A stretch of 52,077 nt of DNA, from assembly GCA_016744065.1 (NCBI GenBank), contig JADGFA010000029.1:1-52077 (forward strand), written 5' to 3'. The translations under genes were made by a program, and so were the position numbers. Of the stretch, positions 1-9,000 are shown in pieces. The notes under the pieces were generated by a model. That model was not told the origin of the DNA, ran no database searches, and saw only the letters and a program-made list of their open reading frames with translations. Position 1 is the first letter of the stretch; each line of letters starts with the position of its first letter. This DNA is from Gammaproteobacteria bacterium. Its GTDB lineage: Bacteria > Pseudomonadota > Gammaproteobacteria > SZUA-229.

Positions 1-5
1 TTCAT
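1..5 (-). CDS. First codons of a gene running off the left edge
   Basis: Only the first five bases are inside the window. On the minus strand an ATG lies at positions 5-3, preceded at about six bases by a strong ribosome-binding site (AGGAGA, positions 12-17). The good spacing suggests a real gene start continuing to the left, in the same direction as the polysaccharide genes. Its product cannot be told from this window. Confidence 0.5.
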
Positions 6-327
6 TAACAGTCTCCTGCCTTTTATATTTTTAAAAACAATTGAAAATAGCTATATATCAAAAAATGCATAGCTGTATAAATAAAAAATTTCAGAGAGAT
101 AACACAAAAGTCACATAACGCTCTGATTATTAATGGCACTTATTATAAGGCTAAGCACCACTTGTTTAAATGTACTAGTAATGTTGGTGAAGCAAAGCGA
201 ATCCACTTTCGACTCTGCAACTACCATCCTTCGCATATGTTTTTACTTGTATATTCTTTTTAAAACCAGCACTTACCACTACAATGTACTGAGACTTAGG
301 TAAGTGTGATTATTCTCTTATATAAAA
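6..327. other. Intergenic region between the left-edge gene and the WecA-like gene
   Basis: About 320 bases of AT-rich sequence without a convincing coding region on either strand. It holds the ribosome-binding site of the left-edge gene and the inverted repeat at 270-306 annotated separately. It probably contains the end of the polysaccharide transcript and the promoter of the next gene, but no clear promoter boxes were picked out. Confidence 0.4.
270..306 (-). terminator. Inverted repeat downstream of the WecA-like gene
   Basis: The arms CACTTACC (270-277) and GGTAAGTG (299-306) are perfectly complementary over 8 bases, with a 21-base loop. The repeat sits just past the stop codon of the minus-strand gene ending at 328. 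It lacks a T-run directly after the stem on the minus strand, so a terminator role is only a guess; an operator for the left-edge gene is equally possible. Confidence 0.25.
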
Positions 328-1950
328 CTAAAATCCTCTAAACACAACAATCGATAAAGCACCCAAAGTACCTATTCTCATTAAATTCCATTTGCTCACC
401 TGCTGTAACCCTATTACAGCTTCACTAGCATAAAAAAGAATTACCAACCTTATCGCCATTTCACCAAAAACGCTATCTTCAAGGTGCACTTCTGGGAGAT
501 TGGGCACAATTATAACTAATATGATCACCAGATAATCTAAAGTTGTTACCTGAAAGGTTCTTTCATTAGAAAATCGTACTCTTAATGCAAAAGCCATAGC
601 TAAAATTAAAAATAGCATATTAAATAGATTATAATTATCCAGGCCACTCTGGTTTACTGGAAGCAAATAAACAGCCATAACTGAAACAATGTAAATAACG
701 GCTTTTTCGATGCCACCAATACCATCGGCATTTATCATTAAAGAACTAAACATCATAATAAGTAAAAGCACCGCAAGAACAGCCATATCAACCTGCACAT
801 CAACTGCAAACATGGCCGATGTAACCAGCAGTGCAGGTACAAGCACTTTCAAAATAAAAGTAGGTACAGTAGTCAACCAGCCATTTTTACGTAAATTATG
901 AATGAGTGATTTTAACAATGAAAATTTAGATATTTCATTGTCATGGATTTTCCATTTCAAAACCCTGGCATAATGAAAAAAACCTAAAACAATAACACTA
1001 ATCGTTAAATAAATGAGCAGTAGTAATGCATCTGATTCATACAACATAAAATAAGCGGCAGCAATTAACGCACTCTGTAATAAATAAATAATAAATACCG
1101 CTTCATAATGATCAAAACCAATACTTAAAAGCTTATGATGTATATGATTTTTATCTGGAGAAAAAGGTGAACGCCGCTCATACAACCTCTGCCCCATAAC
1201 AGCCATAGTGTCAAGAATTGGCAACCCTAAAATAAGTAAAGGTATTAAAGGGCTCATAGCAGAATTAACAGTTTGAGATAATATAATAACCAGCACACCC
1301 AAACTAAAGCCCAAAAACTGGCTTCCTGTGTCTCCCATAAATAAACGTGCGGGATAGGTATTGTGCCGTAAAAAACCTAATATTGATCCGGCCACAGCCA
1401 TTGATATAATAACGACCATTTCACCATTTGCATCAAAAGCTAATAAGGCAATAATACTAACCGTAATTAAAGATGTACCTCCGGCAAGTCCATCTAAACC
1501 ATCAGAAAGATTAATTGCATTAGTAATGCCGACCAATGCAAATATTGTTAATGGAATGGCAAAATAATCCGCTAGATAACCATTAGTAAAAGGGAAAAAT
1601 CGAACAACGACATCACCCCAGGTAACAACAATAACAACAGCAAGTAACTGCCCAAGAAATTTAATTTTATAATTTAAGTTACACTTATCATCCCATAACC
1701 CAAATCCCCAGATAACAAGAAAGCCAACTAAAATAGCTATAATCTGCTGATCTAATTCCGCCAGTAGTAAAATAGAAATAACACTACCAGCGACCATGGC
1801 AATACCACCTACCCTCGGTATCGCCTGTGTATGCACTTTGCGTTCATCTGGTATATCTATAGCACCAATCTTATCTGCCCACTTCATGACAGGTGGAATG
1901 AGAATCATTGTCGCAACTAGAGAAATTATAAACGCAAAAATAAATAACAT
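328..1950 (-). CDS. WecA/MraY-family undecaprenyl-phosphate sugar-1-phosphate transferase with extra C-terminal membrane domain
   Basis: This is an integral membrane glycosyltransferase of family 4 type, expected to transfer a sugar-1-phosphate from a UDP-sugar to undecaprenyl phosphate and so start polysaccharide repeat synthesis on the inner face of the membrane. The family motifs are present in order: WDDK (86-89), the NLSDGLDGL block (147-155), MGDTGS (205-210) and HIHH (269-272). It has about ten membrane segments in the first 350 residues. At 540 residues it is roughly 170 longer than typical WecA; the extension (about 365-540) is mostly hydrophobic and unrecognised. No other initiating transferase is visible in the window, so this is the best candidate for that step. 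It lies 9 bases downstream of the exosortase gene, suggesting co-transcription. Confidence 0.85.
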   Translation of the reverse strand: MLFIFAFIISLVATMILIPPVMKWADKIGAIDIPDERKVHTQAIPRVGGIAMVAGSVISILLLAELDQQIIAILVGFLVIWGFGLWDDKCNLNYKIKFLGQLLAVVIVVTWGDVVVRFFPFTNGYLADYFAIPLTIFALVGITNAINLSDGLDGLAGGTSLITVSIIALLAFDANGEMVVIISMAVAGSILGFLRHNTYPARLFMGDTGSQFLGFSLGVLVIILSQTVNSAMSPLIPLLILGLPILDTMAVMGQRLYERRSPFSPDKNHIHHKLLSIGFDHYEAVFIIYLLQSALIAAAYFMLYESDALLLLIYLTISVIVLGFFHYARVLKWKIHDNEISKFSLLKSLIHNLRKNGWLTTVPTFILKVLVPALLVTSAMFAVDVQVDMAVLAVLLLIMMFSSLMINADGIGGIEKAVIYIVSVMAVYLLPVNQSGLDNYNLFNMLFLILAMAFALRVRFSNERTFQVTTLDYLVIILVIIVPNLPEVHLEDSVFGEMAIRLVILFYASEAVIGLQQVSKWNLMRIGTLGALSIVVFRGF

Positions 1951-1959
1951 CTTCTATTA

Positions 1960-3546
1960 CTATTTACCTGGTACATATTCAGGTATTAATGGAGCAATTT
2001 TACGACTGAAATCTTCCAGTCGTTTATCTGCAATAGAAATATCCTGACCAGGCTTTAATGTAGTGGTTAACCTTATTAGTGCTCCATCAGTACGATGCAG
2101 GTTCACTGAATCTAAAAACAAATACCACTTCATCATGTATTCATTAGTAATGACTCTACTGCGTTGTTGGAACCAGTAATAAACCAATTGATTAATCCCA
2201 CCTTTCTTTATAAGCAAACGATTCACTTTTAAGGCCTTTCCACCCACTACTGCCCCATCTACTGTATGCTGAGCAAGACTGGTAATTCTCCAGCCACCAC
2301 CAGGTATGCATGAACGAGGTGAGTGTATGGATGCACCTTTTTTCTGCGAAGAATAGTAAGCTGAATATAGATTAATAAAACCGCCATCTTCACCCAGATA
2401 ATCATTCATTACATAGTCTGTGAGCTTTAATGTATCCAGAACATTCTGTTCTATATAACCCTTTTTACCTTTTAATCCCTGAAACGTCATTGGAAACTCA
2501 ATAAACTGTTTACGTTCAGGTTCAATTTCAATTTGCTCAGGCATTGCAAATACACTGATAGCAACAACAATCATTACTGTTAATGAAACATAAAAAGGCT
2601 TTGATATTTTACGATAGTTTATTTGTGCATCTTCTGGTGTAAGCGCTGGAAAATCTAATCCAAAAGCTTCACGTAGTGGTAATTTATGTTTACCTATATG
2701 AGCTAACACCCACATTTCAGCAATTAAAATACCAATACAACTCATAAATACAGCCCAGCCCTCAAAATCATGCAACACACCCTCTGCCATTTCGGGACCC
2801 CAGTATTCTACCGTAACGCCAATAGCTCCAATTCTAAAACTATTCATCAAAATAGTAATTGGTATTGAGGACAAGAAAATAATCGTTTTTTTCCAAAGTG
2901 ACCCGGTAAAGAAATAAGCAGAAATAAAAGCAAGTGTCATAAGTGGAAATAAATAATTTAATCCACTGCACGCTTCCACTACCTGTAATTTATATACCCC
3001 CAGATCAATTACATTGCCTTCAAGGTATACACTAATATCAAATAAACGAATAACAGCTACACCAATTTTTGAAGAGATTAACTGTAACTGTGAAGAAAGG
3101 TTATTAAGTAAAAAAGCAGGGAGGGGAATCATAAAGAACAGCATGGCTAGAGGTACAAAAATCATTTTAAATATTTTTGTACCCAATACTGATAGTGCAA
3201 TACCAAATATAACTATTACAAAAGCATACTGAATAATCACTAAAATAGAGCTTAACTCACCTGCGTAATACAGGAAAAAACCTAAAATGGTAACCAGAAC
3301 ACCAAGCCATGAGCCTTTATATTCTATTTTTTCGATCAGGTCCTTTTTCTGCCATATGAGAAACAGGGTTATTATGGGAAGAATATATCCATGACCATAT
3401 TCTTCCTTGATACTCCAGATATGCTCCATTTCCACCAGTGCATCGAGAAACGTAACCCCAAGGAGCGTAAGAAATACTGATATTAATATCCAGAATGTAG
3501 GTGATTCTTTCCAGATAGTTGGCTTTTTTTCAATTTTTTGATTCAT
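1960..3546 (-). CDS. xrtD: Exosortase fused to an EpsI domain (XrtD type)
   Basis: Exosortases are membrane proteins that cleave and sort proteins carrying a C-terminal PEP-CTERM-like signal, usually encoded with exopolysaccharide genes. Residues 1 to about 300 form the multi-pass exosortase domain with the proposed catalytic residues in their usual context: Cys193 in EACSGLNYL, Arg238 in NSFRIG and His259 in LHDFEGW. Residues about 320-528 form an EpsI-like domain after a further membrane segment, with the conserved HSPRSCIPGGGW motif at 408-419. The exosortase-EpsI fusion and the length of 528 match the XrtD (VPLPA-CTERM) subfamily, an assignment made from memory. No protein with a recognisable C-terminal sorting tail was found among the window's genes, so its substrates must lie elsewhere. 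Confidence 0.88.
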   Translation of the reverse strand: MNQKIEKKPTIWKESPTFWILISVFLTLLGVTFLDALVEMEHIWSIKEEYGHGYILPIITLFLIWQKKDLIEKIEYKGSWLGVLVTILGFFLYYAGELSSILVIIQYAFVIVIFGIALSVLGTKIFKMIFVPLAMLFFMIPLPAFLLNNLSSQLQLISSKIGVAVIRLFDISVYLEGNVIDLGVYKLQVVEACSGLNYLFPLMTLAFISAYFFTGSLWKKTIIFLSSIPITILMNSFRIGAIGVTVEYWGPEMAEGVLHDFEGWAVFMSCIGILIAEMWVLAHIGKHKLPLREAFGLDFPALTPEDAQINYRKISKPFYVSLTVMIVVAISVFAMPEQIEIEPERKQFIEFPMTFQGLKGKKGYIEQNVLDTLKLTDYVMNDYLGEDGGFINLYSAYYSSQKKGASIHSPRSCIPGGGWRITSLAQHTVDGAVVGGKALKVNRLLIKKGGINQLVYYWFQQRSRVITNEYMMKWYLFLDSVNLHRTDGALIRLTTTLKPGQDISIADKRLEDFSRKIAPLIPEYVPGK

Positions 3547-3710
3547 ATATACAACGCACTGTTAAATTTAAAACATAATAATATTATTATAATTATATAT
3601 ATTAACGCTTAATAATAGACCGTGATACATCCTACATGTATTTAAACTTTTGAGACAGCATATATTCCGCTAATATCCTGTATTTATTGGATATTTGAAC
3701 ATTATAAGTA

Positions 3711-4628
3711 CTATAACTCTTTAATACACAAATCAACCTGATTACGCCAGTCAGAAAGATTCACACCAAAACGCTCAGTTAATTTGTCTGTCGTTAATAA
3801 TGAGTTCAAGGGCCTTTTTGCAGGCGTTGGATATTGGCTAGTTTCAATAGCACTAATATCTTTCACTTTAAAAACACTATCAGGCATTGAAGCTTTAGCA
3901 GACTGTATTATTTTTTCTGCAAAACCATGCCATGAAGTCTTTCCTGATGAAACCAGATGATAAAGCCCTGACTGAAACTGCCCTTTATCCATTTCATTTC
4001 TCACATGCTGTATAATATGTGATGTCACATCGGCAATAAGCCTTGCTGAAGTAGGGGCTCCCATTTGATCAGCTACAATACTTAACTCACTTCTCTCTCT
4101 TGCCAGCTTTAACATCGAAAGTAAAAAATTCTGACCCCGTGAAGCAAAAACCCAGGATGTTCGTAATATTAAATACTGACAGGCAATCGCTTTTATTGCC
4201 TCTTCTCCCGCCAGTTTACTCGCACCATAAATATTAAGCGGATTAGTCTGGTCAGTTTCCAGATAGGCTGAGCCTTTTGAGCCATTAAACACATAATCAG
4301 TTGAGTAATGAATAAGCAAAGCATCTAAAGTAAGTGCCTCTTCGGCCATTACACCGGGCGCAACACCATTTACCTGGTATGCAGTCTCATGCTCCTGTTC
4401 TGCCTTATCAACAGCCGTATATGCTGCTGCATTTATAATAATATCAGGACTAATTTCACGAATAACTGAGCGTATGCTTTCTGTATCAGTTAAATCCATT
4501 TGCTGTTGACCTGTTGCAATGACTTTGCCCAATGGCACCATTGAGCGCTGCAACTCCCACCCCACCTGACCATTCTTGCCAATTATTAATATGACTGGCA
4601 AGCTAGACTTATCTGAAGAAGATGTCAT
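3711..4628 (-). CDS. rfbD: dTDP-4-dehydrorhamnose reductase
   Basis: This enzyme catalyses the last step of dTDP-L-rhamnose synthesis, the NAD(P)H-dependent reduction of dTDP-4-dehydro-L-rhamnose, in the cytoplasm. It is an extended short-chain dehydrogenase: the nucleotide-binding GKNGQVGWEL motif is near residue 17, a YSTDYVF block is in the middle, and the catalytic YGASK motif follows. The length of 305 residues is normal for the family. Its start codon shares one base with the stop of rfbC in a TAATG junction, so it is translationally coupled as the last gene of the rhamnose block. A 164-base gap separates it from the exosortase gene downstream. Confidence 0.93.
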   Translation of the reverse strand: MTSSSDKSSLPVILIIGKNGQVGWELQRSMVPLGKVIATGQQQMDLTDTESIRSVIREISPDIIINAAAYTAVDKAEQEHETAYQVNGVAPGVMAEEALTLDALLIHYSTDYVFNGSKGSAYLETDQTNPLNIYGASKLAGEEAIKAIACQYLILRTSWVFASRGQNFLLSMLKLARERSELSIVADQMGAPTSARLIADVTSHIIQHVRNEMDKGQFQSGLYHLVSSGKTSWHGFAEKIIQSAKASMPDSVFKVKDISAIETSQYPTPAKRPLNSLLTTDKLTERFGVNLSDWRNQVDLCIKEL

Positions 4629-5173
4629 TACTGAAAAACCTCAGCCACTTCTAACTTAACACCTTTCTGGTCCTTTTCAGATAAAACAGGTGATTGGTCT
4701 ATAGGCCATTTTATATTTATCTGAGGGTCATTCCAGATTAAGCAACGCTCATGCTCTGGAGCATAATAATCTGTCGTTTTATACAAAAACTCTGCCGTAT
4801 CGGATAAAACAACAAAACCATGAGCAAACCCCGGAGGCACCCAGAGCATTTTTTTATTTTCAGCGCTTAAATATTCACCTGTCCACTGACCAAATGTAAC
4901 TGATTTTTTTCTGATGTCTACAACAACATCAAAAACCTCACCCTGCACCACTCTAACTAATTTACCCTGTGGTTGTTCAATTTGGTAATGCAGTCCACGT
5001 AATATATTTTTACTGGAACGAGAATGATTATCCTGAACAAACTGATGATTCAACCCTGTACATTGATTAAATATTTTCTGGTTAAAACTCTCATAAAAAA
5101 AACCTCTGTCATCTCCAAATACATCTGGTTCCAGTAACATGACATCTGGAATTTTAGTTTGAAATATCTTCAT
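4628..5173 (-). CDS. rfbC: dTDP-4-dehydrorhamnose 3,5-epimerase
   Basis: This cupin-fold enzyme epimerises dTDP-4-dehydro-6-deoxy-D-glucose at C3 and C5, the third step to dTDP-L-rhamnose. The RGLHYQ motif, with the catalytic histidine, is near residue 61, followed by the VVDIRKKS block and the conserved WVPPGFAHGF segment that closes the active site. The length of 181 residues is typical. It joins rfbA upstream and rfbD downstream through one-base TAATG overlaps, so all four rhamnose genes are expected on one message. Confidence 0.94.
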   Translation of the reverse strand: MKIFQTKIPDVMLLEPDVFGDDRGFFYESFNQKIFNQCTGLNHQFVQDNHSRSSKNILRGLHYQIEQPQGKLVRVVQGEVFDVVVDIRKKSVTFGQWTGEYLSAENKKMLWVPPGFAHGFVVLSDTAEFLYKTTDYYAPEHERCLIWNDPQINIKWPIDQSPVLSEKDQKGVKLEVAEVFQ

Positions 5174-6060
5174 TATTTTCTAACTTCTTCATTTGCACGA
5201 CGAATAAGGTATTCACCATATTGGTTTTTCTTTAAAGGCTGCGCAAGTTCAATTAATTTTTCTTTTGAGATATATCCCATTTCATAGGCAATTTCTTCTA
5301 TACAGGCTACTTTTAAACCCTGACGATTTTCAATTGTCTGAATAAAATTAGATGCCTCAAGCAGGCTTTCATGCGTACCCGTATCAAGCCAGGCATAACC
5401 TCGTCCCATTAACTCAACCTTAAGATCACCCTGTTCCAGGTACCTCTGATTGACAGTGGTAATTTCTAACTCACCCCTATCAGAAGGCTTTATTGTTTTT
5501 GCTACTTTACATACACTATTAGGATAGAAGTACAAACCAACAACCGCATAATTACTCTGGGGATTATCAGGTTTTTCTTCCAGACTTAATACATTACCCT
5601 GCTCATCAAATTCAGCAACACCATAACGCTCAGGGTCTTTAACGTAATAAGCAAATACAGTTGCCTTATCATCATTTTTTACATTATTAAGTGAATTGGT
5701 TAACAACTCAATTAAACCATGACCGTAAAAAATATTATCACCTAATACAAGACACACATCATCATCACCAATAAACTCTTCACCAATTATAAAGGCCTGA
5801 GCCAATCCATCTGGCGAAGGCTGCTCTTTATATGAAAAATTCATACCTAGTTTACTACCATCACCAAGTAGTGATTTAAACTGCGGTAAATCATTAGGTG
5901 TTGATATTATTAATACCTCTGTAATGCCTGAAAGCATCAATACAGACAATGGGTAATAAATCATAGGTTTATCATAAACAGGCATAAGCTGTTTACTTAC
6001 ACCTTGCGTAATAGGAAATAAACGCGTGCCTGAACCACCTGCCAGGATAATACCTTTCAT
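5173..6060 (-). CDS. rfbA: Glucose-1-phosphate thymidylyltransferase
   Basis: This enzyme makes dTDP-glucose from dTTP and glucose-1-phosphate, the entry step to dTDP-rhamnose. The N-terminus carries the nucleotidyltransferase signature [13 protein letters not shown] with the activating Arg, followed by the [17 protein letters not shown] substrate-binding block. The conserved [11 protein letters not shown] and [10 protein letters not shown] segments are also present. The length of 295 residues is standard. The start is fixed by the TAATG overlap with rfbB and by the family's usual MKGIILAGG beginning. Confidence 0.95.
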   Translation of the reverse strand: MKGIILAGGSGTRLFPITQGVSKQLMPVYDKPMIYYPLSVLMLSGITEVLIISTPNDLPQFKSLLGDGSKLGMNFSYKEQPSPDGLAQAFIIGEEFIGDDDVCLVLGDNIFYGHGLIELLTNSLNNVKNDDKATVFAYYVKDPERYGVAEFDEQGNVLSLEEKPDNPQSNYAVVGLYFYPNSVCKVAKTIKPSDRGELEITTVNQRYLEQGDLKVELMGRGYAWLDTGTHESLLEASNFIQTIENRQGLKVACIEEIAYEMGYISKEKLIELAQPLKKNQYGEYLIRRANEEVRK

Positions 6061-7121
6061 TATGTTTTCTCTCCTGCGCCCAGCCTTTCTCGCTGATAAC
6101 TACCATCCTGCACATGCTGACACCATTCAGCATTTTGTAAATACCAGTTAATGGTTTTTTCAATGCCCGTCTCAAATGTTTCTTCTGGCAACCAGCCCAG
6201 ATCTTTTGCAATCTTATTTGCATCAATGGCATAACGAATATCATGCCCAGGTCTGTCAGTTACATATGTAATTAATTTTTCATGGGGTATATGCGGTGAA
6301 TCAGGAACCAGTTTATCCAGTAAGGCACAAATAGTTTTAACAACCTCCAGATTAGTCTTTTCATTATGCCCCCCAATATTATAGGTATCACCCGTCTTGC
6401 CTTTCTCTAGCACCAGGCGTAATGCCCTGGCATGATCATCAACATGTAACCAGTCACGAATTTGCTCTCCAGTACCGTAAACAGGTAAAGGTTTACCTTC
6501 AAGCGCGTTTAGCGTTACAAGTGGTATGAGTTTTTCTGGAAACTGATAACCACCATAATTGTTTGAGCAGTTAGTAATAACAATGGGAAAACCATAGGTT
6601 CGATGCCATGCACGCACCAGGTGATCTGATGACGCTTTACTTGCAGAATAGGGTGAACTCGGGTCATATGACGTTTCTTCTGTAAATAAGCCCGTCGCCT
6701 CAAGGTCACCATACACCTCATCAGTGGAGACATGGTGAAAACGAAAGTGATCTTTTTTATCACCTTCTATTGAATCCCAATATTTTTTCGCCACATCAAG
6801 CAGATTATAAGTACCAACTATATTCGTAAGAATAAAATCAGCCGGACCATCAATGGAGCGATCCACATGAGATTCCGCAGCCAGATGCATAACTGCATCC
6901 GGCTGATATTGATTAAACACCCTCTCAAGCTCCTTTATATTACGAATATCAACCTGTTCGAAGTGATATCGAGGGCTATCCTCAACTTCGATAAGAGATT
7001 CCAGATTTCCCGCATATGTCAGCGCATCAAGATTAATCACTTCAAATTCAGTTGAAGCCATATATTGACGTATAACGGCTGACCCTATAAAGCCCGCACC
7101 ACCTGTAATGATTATTTTCAA
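6060..7121 (-). CDS. rfbB: dTDP-glucose 4,6-dehydratase
   Basis: This enzyme converts dTDP-D-glucose to dTDP-4-dehydro-6-deoxy-D-glucose using tightly bound NAD. It shows the Rossmann motif TGGAGFIGS at residues 6-14, the catalytic Thr-Asp-Glu triad (TDE, 133-135) and the YSASK motif with Tyr158 and Lys162. The 353-residue length fits the family. It is the first gene of the rhamnose operon rfbBACD, with a 237-base intergenic region upstream that is shared with a divergent plus-strand gene and contains a plausible promoter at 7180-7209. Confidence 0.95.
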   Translation of the reverse strand: MKIIITGGAGFIGSAVIRQYMASTEFEVINLDALTYAGNLESLIEVEDSPRYHFEQVDIRNIKELERVFNQYQPDAVMHLAAESHVDRSIDGPADFILTNIVGTYNLLDVAKKYWDSIEGDKKDHFRFHHVSTDEVYGDLEATGLFTEETSYDPSSPYSASKASSDHLVRAWHRTYGFPIVITNCSNNYGGYQFPEKLIPLVTLNALEGKPLPVYGTGEQIRDWLHVDDHARALRLVLEKGKTGDTYNIGGHNEKTNLEVVKTICALLDKLVPDSPHIPHEKLITYVTDRPGHDIRYAIDANKIAKDLGWLPEETFETGIEKTINWYLQNAEWCQHVQDGSYQRERLGAGEKT

Positions 7122-7179
7122 AATTATTCCCGTATAAAAAACATGGTAAGCTAATTCTATTGATTATCTCTAATATCCT

Positions 7180-7209
7180 ATAATAAATGAATACCCATGC
7201 CACTGTGAA
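7180..7209 (-). promoter_or_regulatory. rfbBp: Candidate sigma-70 promoter of the rhamnose operon
   Basis: Read on the minus strand, TTCACA (7209-7204) and TATTAT (7185-7180) match the -35 and -10 consensus at five of six bases each and are separated by 18 bases. The start of rfbB is about 60 bases downstream. The match is by eye in an AT-rich region, so it is only moderately reliable. Confidence 0.4.
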
Positions 7210-7358
7210 GCACCTTTCAAATGATATATACCTCACACTTTTAAGTAAATACCCAGATATATATTTTAATTGCAGATAAACATGACATTGCTCTCTTTAC
7301 CCAACCTTCCCTTTGGGATACTTTACGACGAAATAATATTCAAAAGAAATATTAAAAA

Positions 7359-7568
7359 ATGAAAATAACTAGACGACACTTTATTAAATCAGGAGTACTT
7401 AGCTTTATTGCCTTACAAATTACAGGGTGTAGCGACGACAAAACACCTCATGAGGTTACAACAACAGTTTTAACCGAAGAAGATACAACTGATGAAAACA
7501 GCGATTATCCCTTCCTGACAGTTGATAATACCAGCATAACAATAGACAACAAAATTATTATTATATAA
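7359..7568 (+). CDS. Very small Tat-type lipoprotein of unknown function
   Basis: The 69-residue product starts with a twin-arginine-like signal: Arg5-Arg6 in RRHFIKSG, a short hydrophobic stretch, then the lipobox-like ITGC ending at Cys24. The mature part would be only about 45 residues, acidic and threonine-rich, with no recognised domain. The length is unusually small for a Tat substrate, so it may be a remnant of a longer exported protein or a short anchor. It is on the opposite strand from the surrounding locus and is followed 27 bases later by the beta-helix gene, which has its own AAGGA ribosome-binding site; the two probably form a small operon. Confidence 0.55.
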   Translation: MKITRRHFIKSGVLSFIALQITGCSDDKTPHEVTTTVLTEEDTTDENSDYPFLTVDNTSITIDNKIIII

Positions 7569-7595
7569 AAATTAAACTATATAAGGACTGTTACA

Positions 7596-8996
7596 ATGCA
7601 ACAGGAAATAATTAACATTGGAGGCGAGCCAGGTAATATCGGTGATGGTGATACCTTAAGAGATGCATTTAAAAAAACAAAAAATAATTTTGACACGTTA
7701 TTTGTTAATCAGATTATAAGCGACTCATCACTTAGTGATCACAGTGACGCTACAAAACCCGGAACCATTGCACACGCATTATCCCTGGCTAATGCCAATG
7801 AAGGCGGCACAATCATAATCGGCCCAGGTACTTTCAACTGCTTATCAACATTATTTTTTAAAACCAATATAAAGTTTGTAGGCTCCAGTTTAAGCATGAC
7901 AAAAATAAATGCACAACATGACGAGAATGTTATTGAAATTGGTACAGGTACACCTGGTATCGTTGCTCGCTGCAACATAGACAGCATTACAATACATATG
8001 CCAGACACCTCTCCATCTAACGGCATAAAAGGAAGAGCACGGGAAGCTGGAAAAGGCTATATAAAAAATATTGATATTACAGGTGGAAGCGCTATATCCT
8101 GGGGCATTAAAATGGATAGCTGTAATGAATTTACAGTATCTGAATACAAATACACTGGAGCAGGCAGTGGCATTGCCTGGTTAAATGAAGAAAACTGGCC
8201 AGTAAACTACGGTGACTCATCAATTACATCAACGGATATAATATTAAAAAACCCAGACACAACAGGCGTTTTATTACAGGGCAACACTAGCGGAATTATT
8301 AATAATATTTTTTTAAATAGAATCGAAGTAAGAAGCAAATCGGTTAAATCAGGTACAACAGGCATTAAACTTAATCTAACATCCAGGATAACCCTGACGC
8401 ATGTAGATGTAGAAAATATGGACACAGCGATTATTAATGGCCCAATTTCAAAAACCTGCAGCTTCATCAGCGTTTATGCATTGGGCTGCAATAAAGACTA
8501 CACAGAAATATCACCTGCCCCAAACACAACCATTATTGGAGGTTACGGCTTCTTTTTAGAAAATCAAAAACTAGGGTATAGAAAACTTGAATTATATGAC
8601 CCTGCTTTAAATGACACAACATTTACCAAAACCGGTTTAAATGATATCGAAGCATATACAGATACAGTTAACCCGAAAATATTAACATTAAAAGATTCTG
8701 GCTCTACAATTTTCACAAACAGTGGAGCAACGGATACAGTAAGCTTTGTGTTACCAAATGCAGCACAATCTAAAAGCATGGATTTTTCTTTTTCAGTACT
8801 CGAGAATCAGGAGTTAAGAGTTTATCCAAATAATTCAACTGACCATATTCGTGGCTATGATGGAACATTAGACTACACACCCGATGGTAGCTTTATATAC
8901 TCATCAACTATAGGAACGACCGGTACTATACATAACGTAAATAACACATGGTGGATAATGGATAAACGCCTGGGAAACTGGATATCAAATGATTAA
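7596..8996 (+). CDS. Right-handed beta-helix protein with phage-tail-like N-terminus
   Basis: The 466-residue product begins with a segment (about residues 8-36, including GDGDTLRDAFKKTKNNFDTLF-like spacing) that resembles the short N-terminal module of phage tail and virion proteins. Residues about 55-310 have the repeating Gly/Asn/Ile pattern of a pectate-lyase-like parallel beta-helix, with an IIIGPGTFN start typical of that fold. The last 110 residues may form a beta-sandwich-like cap. No signal peptide is visible, so the export route is unclear. Such folds bind or cleave polysaccharides, so a role in trimming or binding the local polymer is plausible but unproven. It ends 4 bases from the convergent TagF-like gene. 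Confidence 0.6.
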   Translation: MQQEIINIGGEPGNIGDGDTLRDAFKKTKNNFDTLFVNQIISDSSLSDHSDATKPGTIAHALSLANANEGGTIIIGPGTFNCLSTLFFKTNIKFVGSSLSMTKINAQHDENVIEIGTGTPGIVARCNIDSITIHMPDTSPSNGIKGRAREAGKGYIKNIDITGGSAISWGIKMDSCNEFTVSEYKYTGAGSGIAWLNEENWPVNYGDSSITSTDIILKNPDTTGVLLQGNTSGIINNIFLNRIEVRSKSVKSGTTGIKLNLTSRITLTHVDVENMDTAIINGPISKTCSFISVYALGCNKDYTEISPAPNTTIIGGYGFFLENQKLGYRKLELYDPALNDTTFTKTGLNDIEAYTDTVNPKILTLKDSGSTIFTNSGATDTVSFVLPNAAQSKSMDFSFSVLENQELRVYPNNSTDHIRGYDGTLDYTPDGSFIYSSTIGTTGTIHNVNNTWWIMDKRLGNWISND

Positions 8997-9000
8997 ACTA

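Noticed and set aside
7859..8996. Possibility that the plus-strand beta-helix gene is part of a prophage
   Set aside because: No other phage gene is nearby; both sides are polysaccharide genes.
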